Source of the DNA: an uncultured Pseudomonadota bacterium
GTDB lineage: Bacteria > Pseudomonadota > Gammaproteobacteria > Steroidobacterales > Steroidobacteraceae
Length of the DNA: 23,643 nucleotides
Assembly: GCA_946479515.1 (NCBI GenBank)
Contig: CAMLGF010000058.1
Coordinates: 1-23,643, forward strand
Reading direction: 5' to 3'
The position numbers and the translations under genes were made by a program. The notes beneath the pieces are model-generated. The model saw nothing but the letters and a program-made list of their open reading frames with translations. It made no database searches and was not told where the DNA came from. Shown piece by piece: positions 1 to 6,677 of this stretch (position 1 is its first letter; every line of letters begins with the position of its first letter).

Positions 1-16
1 GGGCCGCGCCGTTGGT

Positions 17-46
17 TCCACGCATATTTAGGATTGTCCCCATTGC
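17..46 (+). repeat. Degenerate half-copy of the 3171-3250 repeat
   Basis: The stretch around TAGGATTGTCCCCA at 30-43 resembles the right arm of the inverted-repeat element at 3221-3250 (CAGGCATGTCCCCA) in the same orientation, and in both places a gene begins within a few bases. It is probably the right arm of an element cut by the window edge. The match is short and imperfect, so this is tentative. Confidence 0.4.
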
Positions 47-798
47 CCCCTCCCCCTCCCCCTGCCCGCCCCCGATCCCCTGCCGCCGCGGATGACGGCG
101 ACGAGTTCCACTTCTGCAGCACCTGCGCGTTCTCCGCCGCCTGCCTCGAGCAGGGGTTCGACAAGTCGCGGCTGCGCGAGCTGCACGTACTCGTGGAACA
201 TGTCGGTCCCTACGAGGAAGGCCAGCACGTATTTCGCGAAGGCGAGCCCTTCGAGGCCATCGCCGCCGTACGCCAGGGCACCGTCAAGACCTATGTGAAC
301 GACAGCGAAGGCCGTGAGCAGGTCCTCGGTTTCTACCTGCCGGGCGAGATCATCGGCCTCAATGCCATCTCGCACGCGAAGTACCCCTGCAATGCCGTGG
401 CGCTGGATTCCGTGCAGCTGTGCCGGTTCTCCTTTCCCAACATCGCCGCACTCGCCACGCGCGTGCCGGGCCTGCAGCAGCAGCTCTTCCGACTGCTGAG
501 CGAGGACATCGGCAAGGCCGCGCTGCTGGCCGGCAATTTCACCGCCGATGAACGCATGGCCGCATTCCTGGTTTCCCTGGCACGGCGCCAGGCGGCACGC
601 GGCTTTTCGCCCAGCCGCCTGCACCTGGCGATGACCCGCACCGACATCGCCAATTACCTGCGCCTCGCCTCGGAAAGCGTGAGCCGCGGCTTCACCCGCC
701 TGCAGGACGCCGGCATCGTGCGCGTGGACCGCCGTCACATCGACATCGCCGACCCCGCCCGCCTCACCGAGATCGCACGTCACATATTGCGCGAGTAG
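34..798 (+). CDS. fnr: FNR-type Crp/Fnr transcriptional regulator
   Basis: This is an oxygen-responsive regulator of the Crp/Fnr family, expected to dimerise around a [4Fe-4S] cluster and bind TTGAT-N4-ATCAA sites when oxygen is low. Cysteines 28, 31, 37 and 130 match E. coli FNR C20, C23, C29 and C122 with a constant offset of 8, so it is a cluster-bearing FNR rather than a cysteine-free DNR. The cyclic-nucleotide-like barrel spans about residues 50-150, and the winged helix-turn-helix about 165-250 contains the E-x-x-S-R recognition helix (SESVSR) typical of FNR. No ATG or GTG precedes the first cysteine. The candidate starts are TTG at 34 or 43, and the frame is open to the left edge, so the start may lie outside the window. 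The N-terminus is a proline run. A matching operator lies just downstream, before norB. Confidence 0.9.
   Translation: MSPLPPPPPPARPRSPAAADDGDEFHFCSTCAFSAACLEQGFDKSRLRELHVLVEHVGPYEEGQHVFREGEPFEAIAAVRQGTVKTYVNDSEGREQVLGFYLPGEIIGLNAISHAKYPCNAVALDSVQLCRFSFPNIAALATRVPGLQQQLFRLLSEDIGKAALLAGNFTADERMAAFLVSLARRQAARGFSPSRLHLAMTRTDIANYLRLASESVSRGFTRLQDAGIVRVDRRHIDIADPARLTEIARHILRE
46..63 (+). repeat. CCCCCT hexanucleotide tandem repeat (3 units)
   Basis: Three perfect CCCCCT units lie at the 5' end of the fnr frame and encode alternating Pro codons. A change in unit number would add or remove two prolines without shifting the frame. The tract is homopyrimidine on this strand. Confidence 0.7.
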
Positions 799-806
799 GC
801 CAGCCT

Positions 807-824
807 CCCTGATCTGGATCAGGG
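807..824 (+). promoter_or_regulatory. FNR-type operator upstream of norB
   Basis: CCCTGATCTGGATCAGGG has perfect 8-base arms with a 2-base centre and contains TGAT-N4-ATCA, the FNR/DNR core. It lies 9 bases after the fnr stop and its centre is about 56 bases before the norB ATG, compatible with class II activation (site centred near -41). The same core recurs upstream of nirK. The two-base centre makes a terminator hairpin unlikely. Confidence 0.65.
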
Positions 825-871
825 CAGCCGGGGCCGAACGCATCCAGCATGGGTCATCTCAGGAGAGACCC

Positions 872-3163
872 ATGAACACGACTCGAAGACTCTGGTTGTC
901 CCTGGCCGCGCTGCTGGTCGCATCCTTCAGCGTCCTGCTGTGGGTGGGGGGTGAAATCCACCGCGTGATGCCGCCCATTCCCGACGCGGTGGTCACCGGC
1001 CAGGGCCAGGTGCTGTACACGCGGGCCGACATCGAGCGCGGCCGCCAGGTCTGGCAGTCCACCGGCGGACAGCAGCTCGGCTCCATCTGGGGCCATGGCA
1101 GCTACGTCGCGCCGGACTGGTCCGCGGACTGGCTGCATCGCGAGGCCGTCGCCTGGCTGGACGTCATCGCCCGCCGCGAACACGGCACCACCTTCGCGCA
1201 GCTGCCGCCCGAGCAGCGCGCCGCGCTGCAGGCCTATCTACAGCCGCGCATCCGCGCCAACAGCTTCGACGGCACCCGCAAGCAGATCGTGGTCTCCGCG
1301 GATCGCGCCGCGGCCATCGCGAGCGTCGCGGCGCATTACGAGTCCCTGTTCGGCGACGACCCGAAGACGCACGATCTGCGCAAGGCCTACGCGATGAAGG
1401 AAGGCACCGTGACAGATGCCGGACATCGGCACGCGCTCAGCGCCTTCATCTGGTGGTCCGCCTGGGCCGCGGTGACCGAGCGTCCAGGAAAGCAGATCAG
1501 CTACACCAACAACTGGCCGCGCGACGAGCTGGTCGGCAACCACCCGCCCGGCCACCTGCTCACGTGGACCGTGTTCAGCGTGTTGTTCCTCATTGCTGGC
1601 ATCGCGCTGTTGGGCTGGTATCACGCCCGGCACAAGGACGACGCGGCGCCCGAGCTGCCGAAGACCGATCCGCTGGCGCTGGTCAAGGTCACGCCGTCCA
1701 TGCGCGCCACGGCCAAATATTTCTGGCTGGTGATCGCGCTGTTCCTGACGCAGATCCTGCTGGGCGCCATCACGGCGCACTATCAGGTGGAAGGCCAGGA
1801 GGCCTACGGTTTCCAGCTGGCCAACGTGCTGCCCTACTCCCTGAGCCGCACCTGGCACACGCAGCTCGCAGTGTTGTGGATCGCCACGGCGTGGCTGGGC
1901 ATGGGCCTGTACATCGGGCCCGCCATTTCCGGGCATGAACCGAAATTCCAGCGGCTGGGCGTGAACGTGCTGTTCACCTGTCTGCTCATCATCGTGGTCG
2001 GCGCCTTCGCGGGCCAGTGGCTGGCGGTGATGCAGAAGTTAGGCCTGGCGAAGAACTTCTGGTTTGGACACCAGGGCTGGGAGTACGTCGATCTCGGCCG
2101 CTTCTGGCAGATCTTCCTGTTCGCCGGTCTCGGCATCTGGCTGACGCTGGTCGGGCGTGCGCTGTGGCCGGCGATCCGCCGCCGCGGCGAGGGCCAGGGC
2201 GGCGACAGCAAGAGCATCATCGTGCTGCTGTTCCTGAGCACGGTGTGCATCGGCCTGTTCTACGGCGCCGGCCTCATGTGGGGTGAGCACACGCACATCT
2301 CCCTGGTGGAGTACTGGCGCTGGTGGGTGGTGCACCTGTGGGTGGAAGGCTTCTTCGAAGTATTTGCCACGGCCGTGATCGCGTTCCTGTTCACCCGGCT
2401 CGGACTCCTGAGAGCGGCGAGCGCGACCACGGCTGTGCTTTTCGCGACCATCGTGTTCCTGAGTGGCGGCGTGCTCGGCACGCTGCATCACCTGTACTTC
2501 ACGGGCACACCCACGGCGGTGATCGCCCTGGGCGCGAGCTTCTCCGCGCTGGAGGTGGTGCCGCTGGCGTTCGTGGGCTTCGAGGCCTATCAAACCTACA
2601 AGCTCGGGCATGCGACGCCGTGGATGCAGCGCTACAAGTGGCCCATCCTGTTCTTCACGGCGGTGGCGTTCTGGAACGTGGTGGGCGCGGGGCTGTTCGG
2701 CTTCCTGATCAATCCGCCGCTGCCGCTCTACTACATGCAGGGGCTGAATCTCACACCTCTGCATGGACACACGGCGCTGTTCGGAGTGTATGGATTCCTC
2801 GGCATCGGGCTGATGCTGTTCTGCCTGCGCGGGCTCAAGCCCTACCTGGCCTGGAACGACAAGGTGCTGAACAGCGCGTTCTGGTGCTTCAACATCGGGC
2901 TCGCCGGCATGGCGCTGTTCACGTTGCTGCCCATCGGCGTGCTGCAGCTCAGCGCGGCCATCGAGCATGGCTACTGGTATGCCCGCTCCGCGGAGTTCAT
3001 GCAGCAGCCGCTGATCCAGACCCTGGTGTGGATGCGCGTGCCCGGCGACGTGATCTTCAGCGTCGGCGCGCTCAGCCTGGCCTGGTTCGTGCTGCGGCTC
3101 TGGATCGCCCCGCGCAAGTCCGCCCAGACCCTGCCCGCCGGCAGCGAGCCCGCCGGCCACTGA
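872..3163 (+). CDS. norB: Quinol-dependent nitric oxide reductase (qNOR)
   Basis: This enzyme reduces two NO to N2O at the cytoplasmic membrane using quinol. The 763-residue length is that of single-subunit qNOR (NorZ), in which a NorC-like N-terminal segment without a CxxCH motif is fused to the 12-helix NorB core. An N-terminal membrane helix (about 8-28) precedes a periplasmic domain, and the qNOR signature around GNHPPGH lies near residues 221-227. Haem and FeB ligands expected of the family are visible: H329 (low-spin haem), H488, H539 and H540 (FeB) with E492 of HLWVEG, and H631/H633 (LHGH). The start is supported by AGGAGAG at 861-867. No norC or norQD genes are nearby, as expected for qNOR. 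It follows fnr and an FNR-type operator, so anaerobic or NO-linked induction is likely. Confidence 0.96.
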   Translation: MNTTRRLWLSLAALLVASFSVLLWVGGEIHRVMPPIPDAVVTGQGQVLYTRADIERGRQVWQSTGGQQLGSIWGHGSYVAPDWSADWLHREAVAWLDVIARREHGTTFAQLPPEQRAALQAYLQPRIRANSFDGTRKQIVVSADRAAAIASVAAHYESLFGDDPKTHDLRKAYAMKEGTVTDAGHRHALSAFIWWSAWAAVTERPGKQISYTNNWPRDELVGNHPPGHLLTWTVFSVLFLIAGIALLGWYHARHKDDAAPELPKTDPLALVKVTPSMRATAKYFWLVIALFLTQILLGAITAHYQVEGQEAYGFQLANVLPYSLSRTWHTQLAVLWIATAWLGMGLYIGPAISGHEPKFQRLGVNVLFTCLLIIVVGAFAGQWLAVMQKLGLAKNFWFGHQGWEYVDLGRFWQIFLFAGLGIWLTLVGRALWPAIRRRGEGQGGDSKSIIVLLFLSTVCIGLFYGAGLMWGEHTHISLVEYWRWWVVHLWVEGFFEVFATAVIAFLFTRLGLLRAASATTAVLFATIVFLSGGVLGTLHHLYFTGTPTAVIALGASFSALEVVPLAFVGFEAYQTYKLGHATPWMQRYKWPILFFTAVAFWNVVGAGLFGFLINPPLPLYYMQGLNLTPLHGHTALFGVYGFLGIGLMLFCLRGLKPYLAWNDKVLNSAFWCFNIGLAGMALFTLLPIGVLQLSAAIEHGYWYARSAEFMQQPLIQTLVWMRVPGDVIFSVGALSLAWFVLRLWIAPRKSAQTLPAGSEPAGH

Positions 3164-3170
3164 GAAAAAG

Positions 3171-3250
3171 GGGGACATGCCTATTTTTGATTGTCACAAT
3201 CCGGCGCCGCACTCGTCGCGAATGTGACAGGAAAAATCAGGCATGTCCCC
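3171..3250 (+). repeat. REP-like inverted repeat element
   Basis: Two arms of about 30 bases face each other: 3171-3200 begins GGGGACATGCCTATTTTT, and the reverse complement of 3221-3250 begins GGGGACATGCCTGATTTTT. Both continue into TGTCACA. The 20-base centre is GC-rich. It fills the space between the norB stop and the next ATG. Its form suggests a REP/BIME-type element of the sort moved by RAYT (REP-associated tyrosine) transposases, but no transposase is in the window. Transcribed, it would fold into a long hairpin and could also end or stabilise the norB message. Confidence 0.75.
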
Positions 3251-3256
3251 AATTCC

Positions 3257-3655
3257 ATGATCGAGTTCTATCCGCAGATCAGGCTGGTGCACATCACGGC
3301 CGTCATCCTGAGCGGGCTGTTGTTCGCGCTGCGCGGATCGGCGCAGCTGCTGGGCGCCGGCTGGACCATGGCTGCGCCGCTGCGCTATCTGAGCTACGCC
3401 ATCGACACCACGCTGCTCACGGCCGCGCTGATGCTGGCGACCATCCTCCGTCAGTACCCGTTCGTCCACGCGTGGCTCACGGTCAAGGTATTGCTGCTGG
3501 TGGTGTACATCGTGCTCGGCAGTTTCGCGTTGAAGCGCGGCGCCACTCCCGCCGTGCGCCTCTGGTGTTTTCTCGCGGCGCTCGCGGTCTATCTATTCAT
3601 CGTGAGCGTGGCGCGCGCCCATCATCCGCTCGGATTCCTCACATGGCTGACCTAG
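3257..3655 (+). CDS. SirB2-family membrane protein
   Basis: A 132-residue integral membrane protein with four predicted hydrophobic helices (about 10-28, 40-63, 72-92 and 100-118). The pattern of an early His in helix one followed by SGLLFALRG matches the SirB/SirB2 family, whose biochemical role is not established. I chose ATG 3257 because the frame upstream runs through the inverted repeat, where only a GTG is available. No clear Shine-Dalgarno sequence is present because the repeat arm ends 6 bases before the ATG. The stop overlaps the next gene by 13 bases, so the two are probably translated together after norB. Confidence 0.8.
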   Translation: MIEFYPQIRLVHITAVILSGLLFALRGSAQLLGAGWTMAAPLRYLSYAIDTTLLTAALMLATILRQYPFVHAWLTVKVLLLVVYIVLGSFALKRGATPAVRLWCFLAALAVYLFIVSVARAHHPLGFLTWLT

Positions 3656-4122
3656 ACGACCGCCCGCCGCTGGTCTACTCCTGCTCCGGCTGCTCGAGCG
3701 CGGCACAGATGGCCAATCACCTGGCGCTGCGGCTCGACCGCGAGAACCAGGCGGAGATGTCCTGCATCGCGGGCGTGGGCGGCGGCGTGCCGGGCCTCGT
3801 GAAGACCGCGCGCAGCGGCCGCCGGATTCTCGCGCTCGACGGCTGCGTGCTGGCCTGCGCGCGCGCCTGCCTGGCGCGCGAGGGCCTGGCGCCCGACCAG
3901 CACCTGGTGCTGAGCGACTACGGCGTCAAGAAGCGCAAGCACGCCGACTTCGATGCCGCCCAGGCCGCGCGCGTGTACGCAGAACAGGTGCTGCCGGCCG
4001 CAAGCCAGCTGCGCGCGAACGGCAGCGCGGCGCCAACCGCGGCGCAATGTCAGGACGGCATCGTCGCCGAATCCCGCAACGGCGCCCTCGCCGAACCTCA
4101 AGGCGAAGTCGCGGAAGCCTGA
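3643..4122 (+). CDS. DGC-domain putative zinc-binding protein
   Basis: A 159-residue soluble protein of the family annotated as putative zinc-binding proteins, named for an Asp-Gly-Cys motif. Visible cysteines are C14 and C17 (YSCSGC), C41, C68 of DGC (66-68), C72 and C76, enough for a metal site. The family is of unknown function, and members often occur near respiratory or metal-related genes. It overlaps the 3' end of the SirB2-like gene by 13 bases, implying co-transcription. Its tail overlaps the convergent membrane-anchored flavodoxin-like gene by 25 bases. The last 40 residues are low-complexity and may be unstructured. Confidence 0.8.
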   Translation: MADLDDRPPLVYSCSGCSSAAQMANHLALRLDRENQAEMSCIAGVGGGVPGLVKTARSGRRILALDGCVLACARACLAREGLAPDQHLVLSDYGVKKRKHADFDAAQAARVYAEQVLPAASQLRANGSAAPTAAQCQDGIVAESRNGALAEPQGEVAEA

Positions 4123-4631
4123 GCCGCTGCGTCCAGTATCCGCTCGAGCCGCGCGATGATCTCCCCCGCGCGCAGCGGCGCCTCGGCCATGCGCGAGGCG
4201 CTCGACATCGCATCGACGCCATCGATACGGAACGTCCCCGCCCCCGAGGTGGCCAGCGCCACGATGTTGCCGCGGTCCGCGGCGCCGTCGATGAATGCCG
4301 CGACGGCCGGCGGCGGCTTGCCCATTTCCCAGGTGTGCAGGATGACGATGGCCGTCCAGTCCTGCGCGCGCACTTCGGGCAGCCGCGAGACGTCGATCAC
4401 GCGCGCATGGGCGCCGCGCCGCTTCAGGTACTCGCTCACCTGCGCGACCACCGCGTCCTTGAACGCGCTGCCCTGCGTGGCGATGAGCACGCGCTCGGCC
4501 GCGCCCGGGTCGTTGACCTCGAGGGTCGCCGCCTCGCGCATGGCGAATGCCCAGCGATACCAGCCCGCGAACGCCACCGCGGCGATCAGCACCGCCGCCA
4601 CGCCGATCAGGATTCCCTTGCTCTTACGCAT
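4098..4631 (-). CDS. Membrane-anchored flavodoxin-like protein, degenerate FMN site
   Basis: A 177-residue protein with one N-terminal membrane helix (about 7-27) and a flavodoxin-like alpha/beta domain. The first strand and loop read RVLIATQGSAFKD, where a flavodoxin would have a T/S-x-T-G-x-T phosphate loop, so FMN binding is doubtful. A SGAGT segment sits where the third flavin loop would be. The ATG at 4631 overlaps the stop of the upstream flavodoxin by 8 bases, giving translational coupling. The helix would place the domain on one membrane face; by the positive residues before it (RKSK), the C-terminal domain is probably periplasmic. I do not recognise a named family. Confidence 0.65.
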   Translation of the reverse strand: MRKSKGILIGVAAVLIAAVAFAGWYRWAFAMREAATLEVNDPGAAERVLIATQGSAFKDAVVAQVSEYLKRRGAHARVIDVSRLPEVRAQDWTAIVILHTWEMGKPPPAVAAFIDGAADRGNIVALATSGAGTFRIDGVDAMSSASRMAEAPLRAGEIIARLERILDAAAQASATSP

Positions 4632-5157
4632 GCGCGGGCGCCAGGTTACCCGGCGCCGGCGGCGAGGCACGGCGCGCGCGCAGCGCCGCGATGAACTCGC
4701 GCAGCCTCTCTTCGTATTTCGCCGGCGAGCCGAGGATGCGCTGATCGAACCCCACCGAACCCACCGCTTGCCGTTCGGCAATCGCCTCCATGGCGCTCAC
4801 CACTTTGGCCGCATCCGTGCCGCCCGAGGTGGCGAAGAAGGCGACATCCTGGAGCTGGCCACGCACCGCTTTAAGATAGGTGCGCACCGCCGGCGTCATT
4901 TTTCCGGCCCAGATCGGCGTGCCGATCACCGTCAGCGCGTAATCGCGCGGGTGCTTGTCCAGGTCGCCGAGCATCGCCGGTCGTTCCATCACGCTGTCCA
5001 TCGCGGCGCGCAGATAGCCGCGCCAGCCGCGGTGGCGTTCCGGCTCGTGGATGGCCGCAAGGTCCGCGCCAAGCTGCGCCGCCAGGTCGCGCGCCACGCG
5101 CTCGGTGTTGCCGCTGAAGGAGTAGTAGACGACGAGAATGTCACGCTGGGTATCCAT
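4624..5157 (-). CDS. Flavodoxin family protein
   Basis: A 177-residue cytoplasmic flavodoxin. After strand one (ILVVYYS) comes FSGNTERVA, the FMN phosphate-binding loop. The core continues with IGTPIWAGKMTPAVRTYL, typical of flavodoxin/NAD(P)H oxidoreductase-like proteins that carry electrons or reduce quinones. FFATSGGTD is the third flavin loop. I chose ATG 5157 because GGAGG sits 6 bases upstream; an in-frame ATG at 5175 lacks this. It is the middle gene of a three-gene minus-strand operon, 39 bases after the PEBP gene and overlapping the next gene by 8 bases. The redox partner is not evident from the sequence. Confidence 0.85.
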   Translation of the reverse strand: MDTQRDILVVYYSFSGNTERVARDLAAQLGADLAAIHEPERHRGWRGYLRAAMDSVMERPAMLGDLDKHPRDYALTVIGTPIWAGKMTPAVRTYLKAVRGQLQDVAFFATSGGTDAAKVVSAMEAIAERQAVGSVGFDQRILGSPAKYEERLREFIAALRARRASPPAPGNLAPAHA

Positions 5158-5196
5158 GAGCCGCCTCCGGGGCATGCGCGTCAGCGCCGCCGCATT

Positions 5197-5670
5197 TCAC
5201 ACCGACGATTGATAGGTGCCGACCAGCTCCGCTTCGGCGAGCACGTGCCCGCGCATGGCGTCGGCCAGTTGCGCCTGGGTCGGGCAGCCGAGATCCGGCA
5301 GCACGACGTCGAGCGCGTAGAGCTTGTGGAAATAGCGATGCCGGCCGATGGGGGGCGCCGGTCCGCCGTAGGCCGGCTGCCGCCAATCGTTCATCCCCGC
5401 GAGCGTGCCCGGCGGCAGCCCGCGATGCGTCGCGTCCTCGCCAAGCGAATGTTCCGCGCCGGGAATGTCGTACAGCACCCAGTGCACCCATGTGCGACGC
5501 GGCGCGCTCGGATCGGGCGCATCCGGATCGTCCACCACCAGTGCATAGCTGCGCGTGCCCGCGGGCGCGCCGCGCCACTCGAGCGGCGGCGACACGTTCG
5601 CGCCGTCCGCCGTGTAGTGACGCGGAATCGGCTGGTGGTGACCGAACGCTCGCGAATGCAGCGACAGCAT
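5197..5670 (-). CDS. PEBP family protein (YbhB/YbcL type)
   Basis: A 157-residue phosphatidylethanolamine-binding-protein-fold protein without signal peptide. Family hallmarks are VSPPLEWRGAPAGTRSYAL near residues 26-44, DDPDAP followed by WVHWVLYDIP, and GPAPPIGRHRYFHKLYALD, which form the ligand pocket. YbhB/YbcL members are of unsettled function, usually described as Raf-kinase-inhibitor-like. It is the first gene of the operon with the two flavodoxin-fold proteins. The start at ATG 5670 agrees with the family length, although the upstream SD is weak. Confidence 0.9.
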   Translation of the reverse strand: MLSLHSRAFGHHQPIPRHYTADGANVSPPLEWRGAPAGTRSYALVVDDPDAPDPSAPRRTWVHWVLYDIPGAEHSLGEDATHRGLPPGTLAGMNDWRQPAYGGPAPPIGRHRYFHKLYALDVVLPDLGCPTQAQLADAMRGHVLAEAELVGTYQSSV

Positions 5671-5777
5671 GATGGCGCAAGCCTAGGGCGCGCTCGCGGC
5701 GCGCGCGTCAGTAATGCTTCGGATTCCGCTCTCGCCGCCGGCGTGGAGGATGTGCACTCGGAACACGCGAGGTCAGC

Positions 5778-6230
5778 ATGCACGAACGAAACGTCGGCAA
5801 CATCACCGTGATGACAGCCCTGGCCCTGCTCGCCGGTTGTGCGACGCAGGAAGACACGGGCGCCGTGGTCGGCGGAGTCGCCGGCGCGGTGCTCGGCTCG
5901 CAGGTGGGCCGTGGCGAAGGCCGGCACATCGCCATCGCGATCGGCGCCATCGCCGGCACCCTGATCGGCGCCTCCATCGGCCGGCACATGGACGAGGAAG
6001 ACCGTCACCTCGCCGGCATGGGTCTCGAGTACAACCGCACGGGCGAGTCCACGCACTGGCGCAATCCCGACACCGGCATCGAGTATTCGCTGACGCCGAC
6101 CAACACCTTCGACGACCGCGACGGGCCCTGCCGCGAGTTCGCGTTGAATGCGTTCATCGATGGACGTCCGGAAATCGTGCACGGCACGGCCTGCCGGCAG
6201 CCCGACGGCAGCTGGCTGGTGACCCGGTGA
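5778..6230 (+). CDS. Glycine-zipper surface lipoprotein (17-kDa antigen type)
   Basis: A 150-residue outer-membrane-type lipoprotein. The N-terminus carries a short signal with lipobox LAGC, giving lipidated C21. Residues about 29-67 form a glycine zipper of alternating Gly and small residues (VVGGVAGAVLGSQVG, then IGAIAGTLIGASIG). The C-terminal half ends in a compact domain like the Rickettsia 17-kDa surface antigen family, with two further cysteines. GAGG at 5769-5772 supports the start. It is divergent from the PEBP operon and 28 bases before a small hypothetical gene. Its role is probably envelope integrity; no specific function can be claimed. Confidence 0.85.
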   Translation: MHERNVGNITVMTALALLAGCATQEDTGAVVGGVAGAVLGSQVGRGEGRHIAIAIGAIAGTLIGASIGRHMDEEDRHLAGMGLEYNRTGESTHWRNPDTGIEYSLTPTNTFDDRDGPCREFALNAFIDGRPEIVHGTACRQPDGSWLVTR

Positions 6231-6258
6231 CAACGACTCTTCGCAGGAGGAAACAGCG

Positions 6259-6570
6259 GTGAAAGCCAAACGCGCCAAGCGACCGGTCGACACGACCCCG
6301 AAGCAGCAGATCACGCGCTTCACACCCCTGCCGCCACCCGACCCGGCGGCGGGAATTCCCGAGGCCCGCGGTCCGGCGCCATTCGCCGACCCGGAACTGC
6401 GTCGCGCCATGATCGCCGAAGCGGCTTACTACCGCGCCGAGAAGCGCGGCTTCGAGCCCGGTGGCGAGCTGGAGGACTGGTGCGCCGCCGAGGGCGACAT
6501 CGACACCCTGCTGGAACGGCCCGCCGAGCCCGGCGGCTGCGACGCGCCGTACGTGCCGGCGCCGGATTGA
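6259..6570 (+). CDS. DUF2934-type small hypothetical protein
   Basis: A 103-residue soluble protein. The basic, proline-rich N-terminal half (KAKRAKRP start) looks disordered. The C-terminal segment with MIAEAAYYRAEKRGFEPG and then ELEDWCAAEGDID resembles the DUF2934 motif, a short helical domain of unknown function common in proteobacteria. The GTG start at 6259 is supported by a strong AGGAGG at 6245-6250; there is no in-frame ATG nearby. It likely shares a transcript with the preceding lipoprotein gene, and a stem-loop follows at 6602-6620. Confidence 0.75.
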   Translation: MKAKRAKRPVDTTPKQQITRFTPLPPPDPAAGIPEARGPAPFADPELRRAMIAEAAYYRAEKRGFEPGGELEDWCAAEGDIDTLLERPAEPGGCDAPYVPAPD

Positions 6571-6601
6571 GCGCGGCGCCTCGGCACACGCCCATGGCGA
6601 A

Positions 6602-6620
6602 GGCCTACAGGCAGTAGGCC
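6602..6620 (+). terminator. Stem-loop after the DUF2934 gene
   Basis: GGCCTAC and GTAGGCC form a perfect 7-base stem around AGGCA, 31 bases after the preceding stop. No U-tract follows, so it is either a weak or Rho-assisted terminator or a 3' stabilising hairpin. Confidence 0.35.
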
Positions 6621-6677
6621 GGATGAGACGGCACGAGCGTCCGCGCGCCGCGCGGCGATGCGCGTAGGCTTGGACCG

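Noticed and set aside
2039..3178. 379-residue open frame antisense to norB
   Set aside because: It is a low-complexity shadow of the norB codon pattern in GC-rich DNA, with no SD and no recognisable domain; norB on the other strand is certain.
3188..3201. FNR-box-like sequence TTGATTGTCACAAT inside the repeat
   Set aside because: The left half matches TTGAT but the right half is ACAAT rather than ATCAA, and the bases are explained by the inverted repeat arm.
2323..3642. N-terminal extension of the DGC protein frame into norB
   Set aside because: The open frame continues upstream, but this part is a norB shadow; the family start is at ATG 3643.
5688..5704. GCGCGC hairpin near the PEBP start
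   Set aside because: GCGCGC-TCGCG-GCGCGC is a stretch of GC alternation in GC-rich DNA with no U-tract and no link to a known terminator or operator.
4156..5811. 551-residue plus-strand frame across the flavodoxin operon
   Set aside because: It has Arg/His-rich composition and no start context, while the minus-strand PEBP and flavodoxin genes are recognisable.
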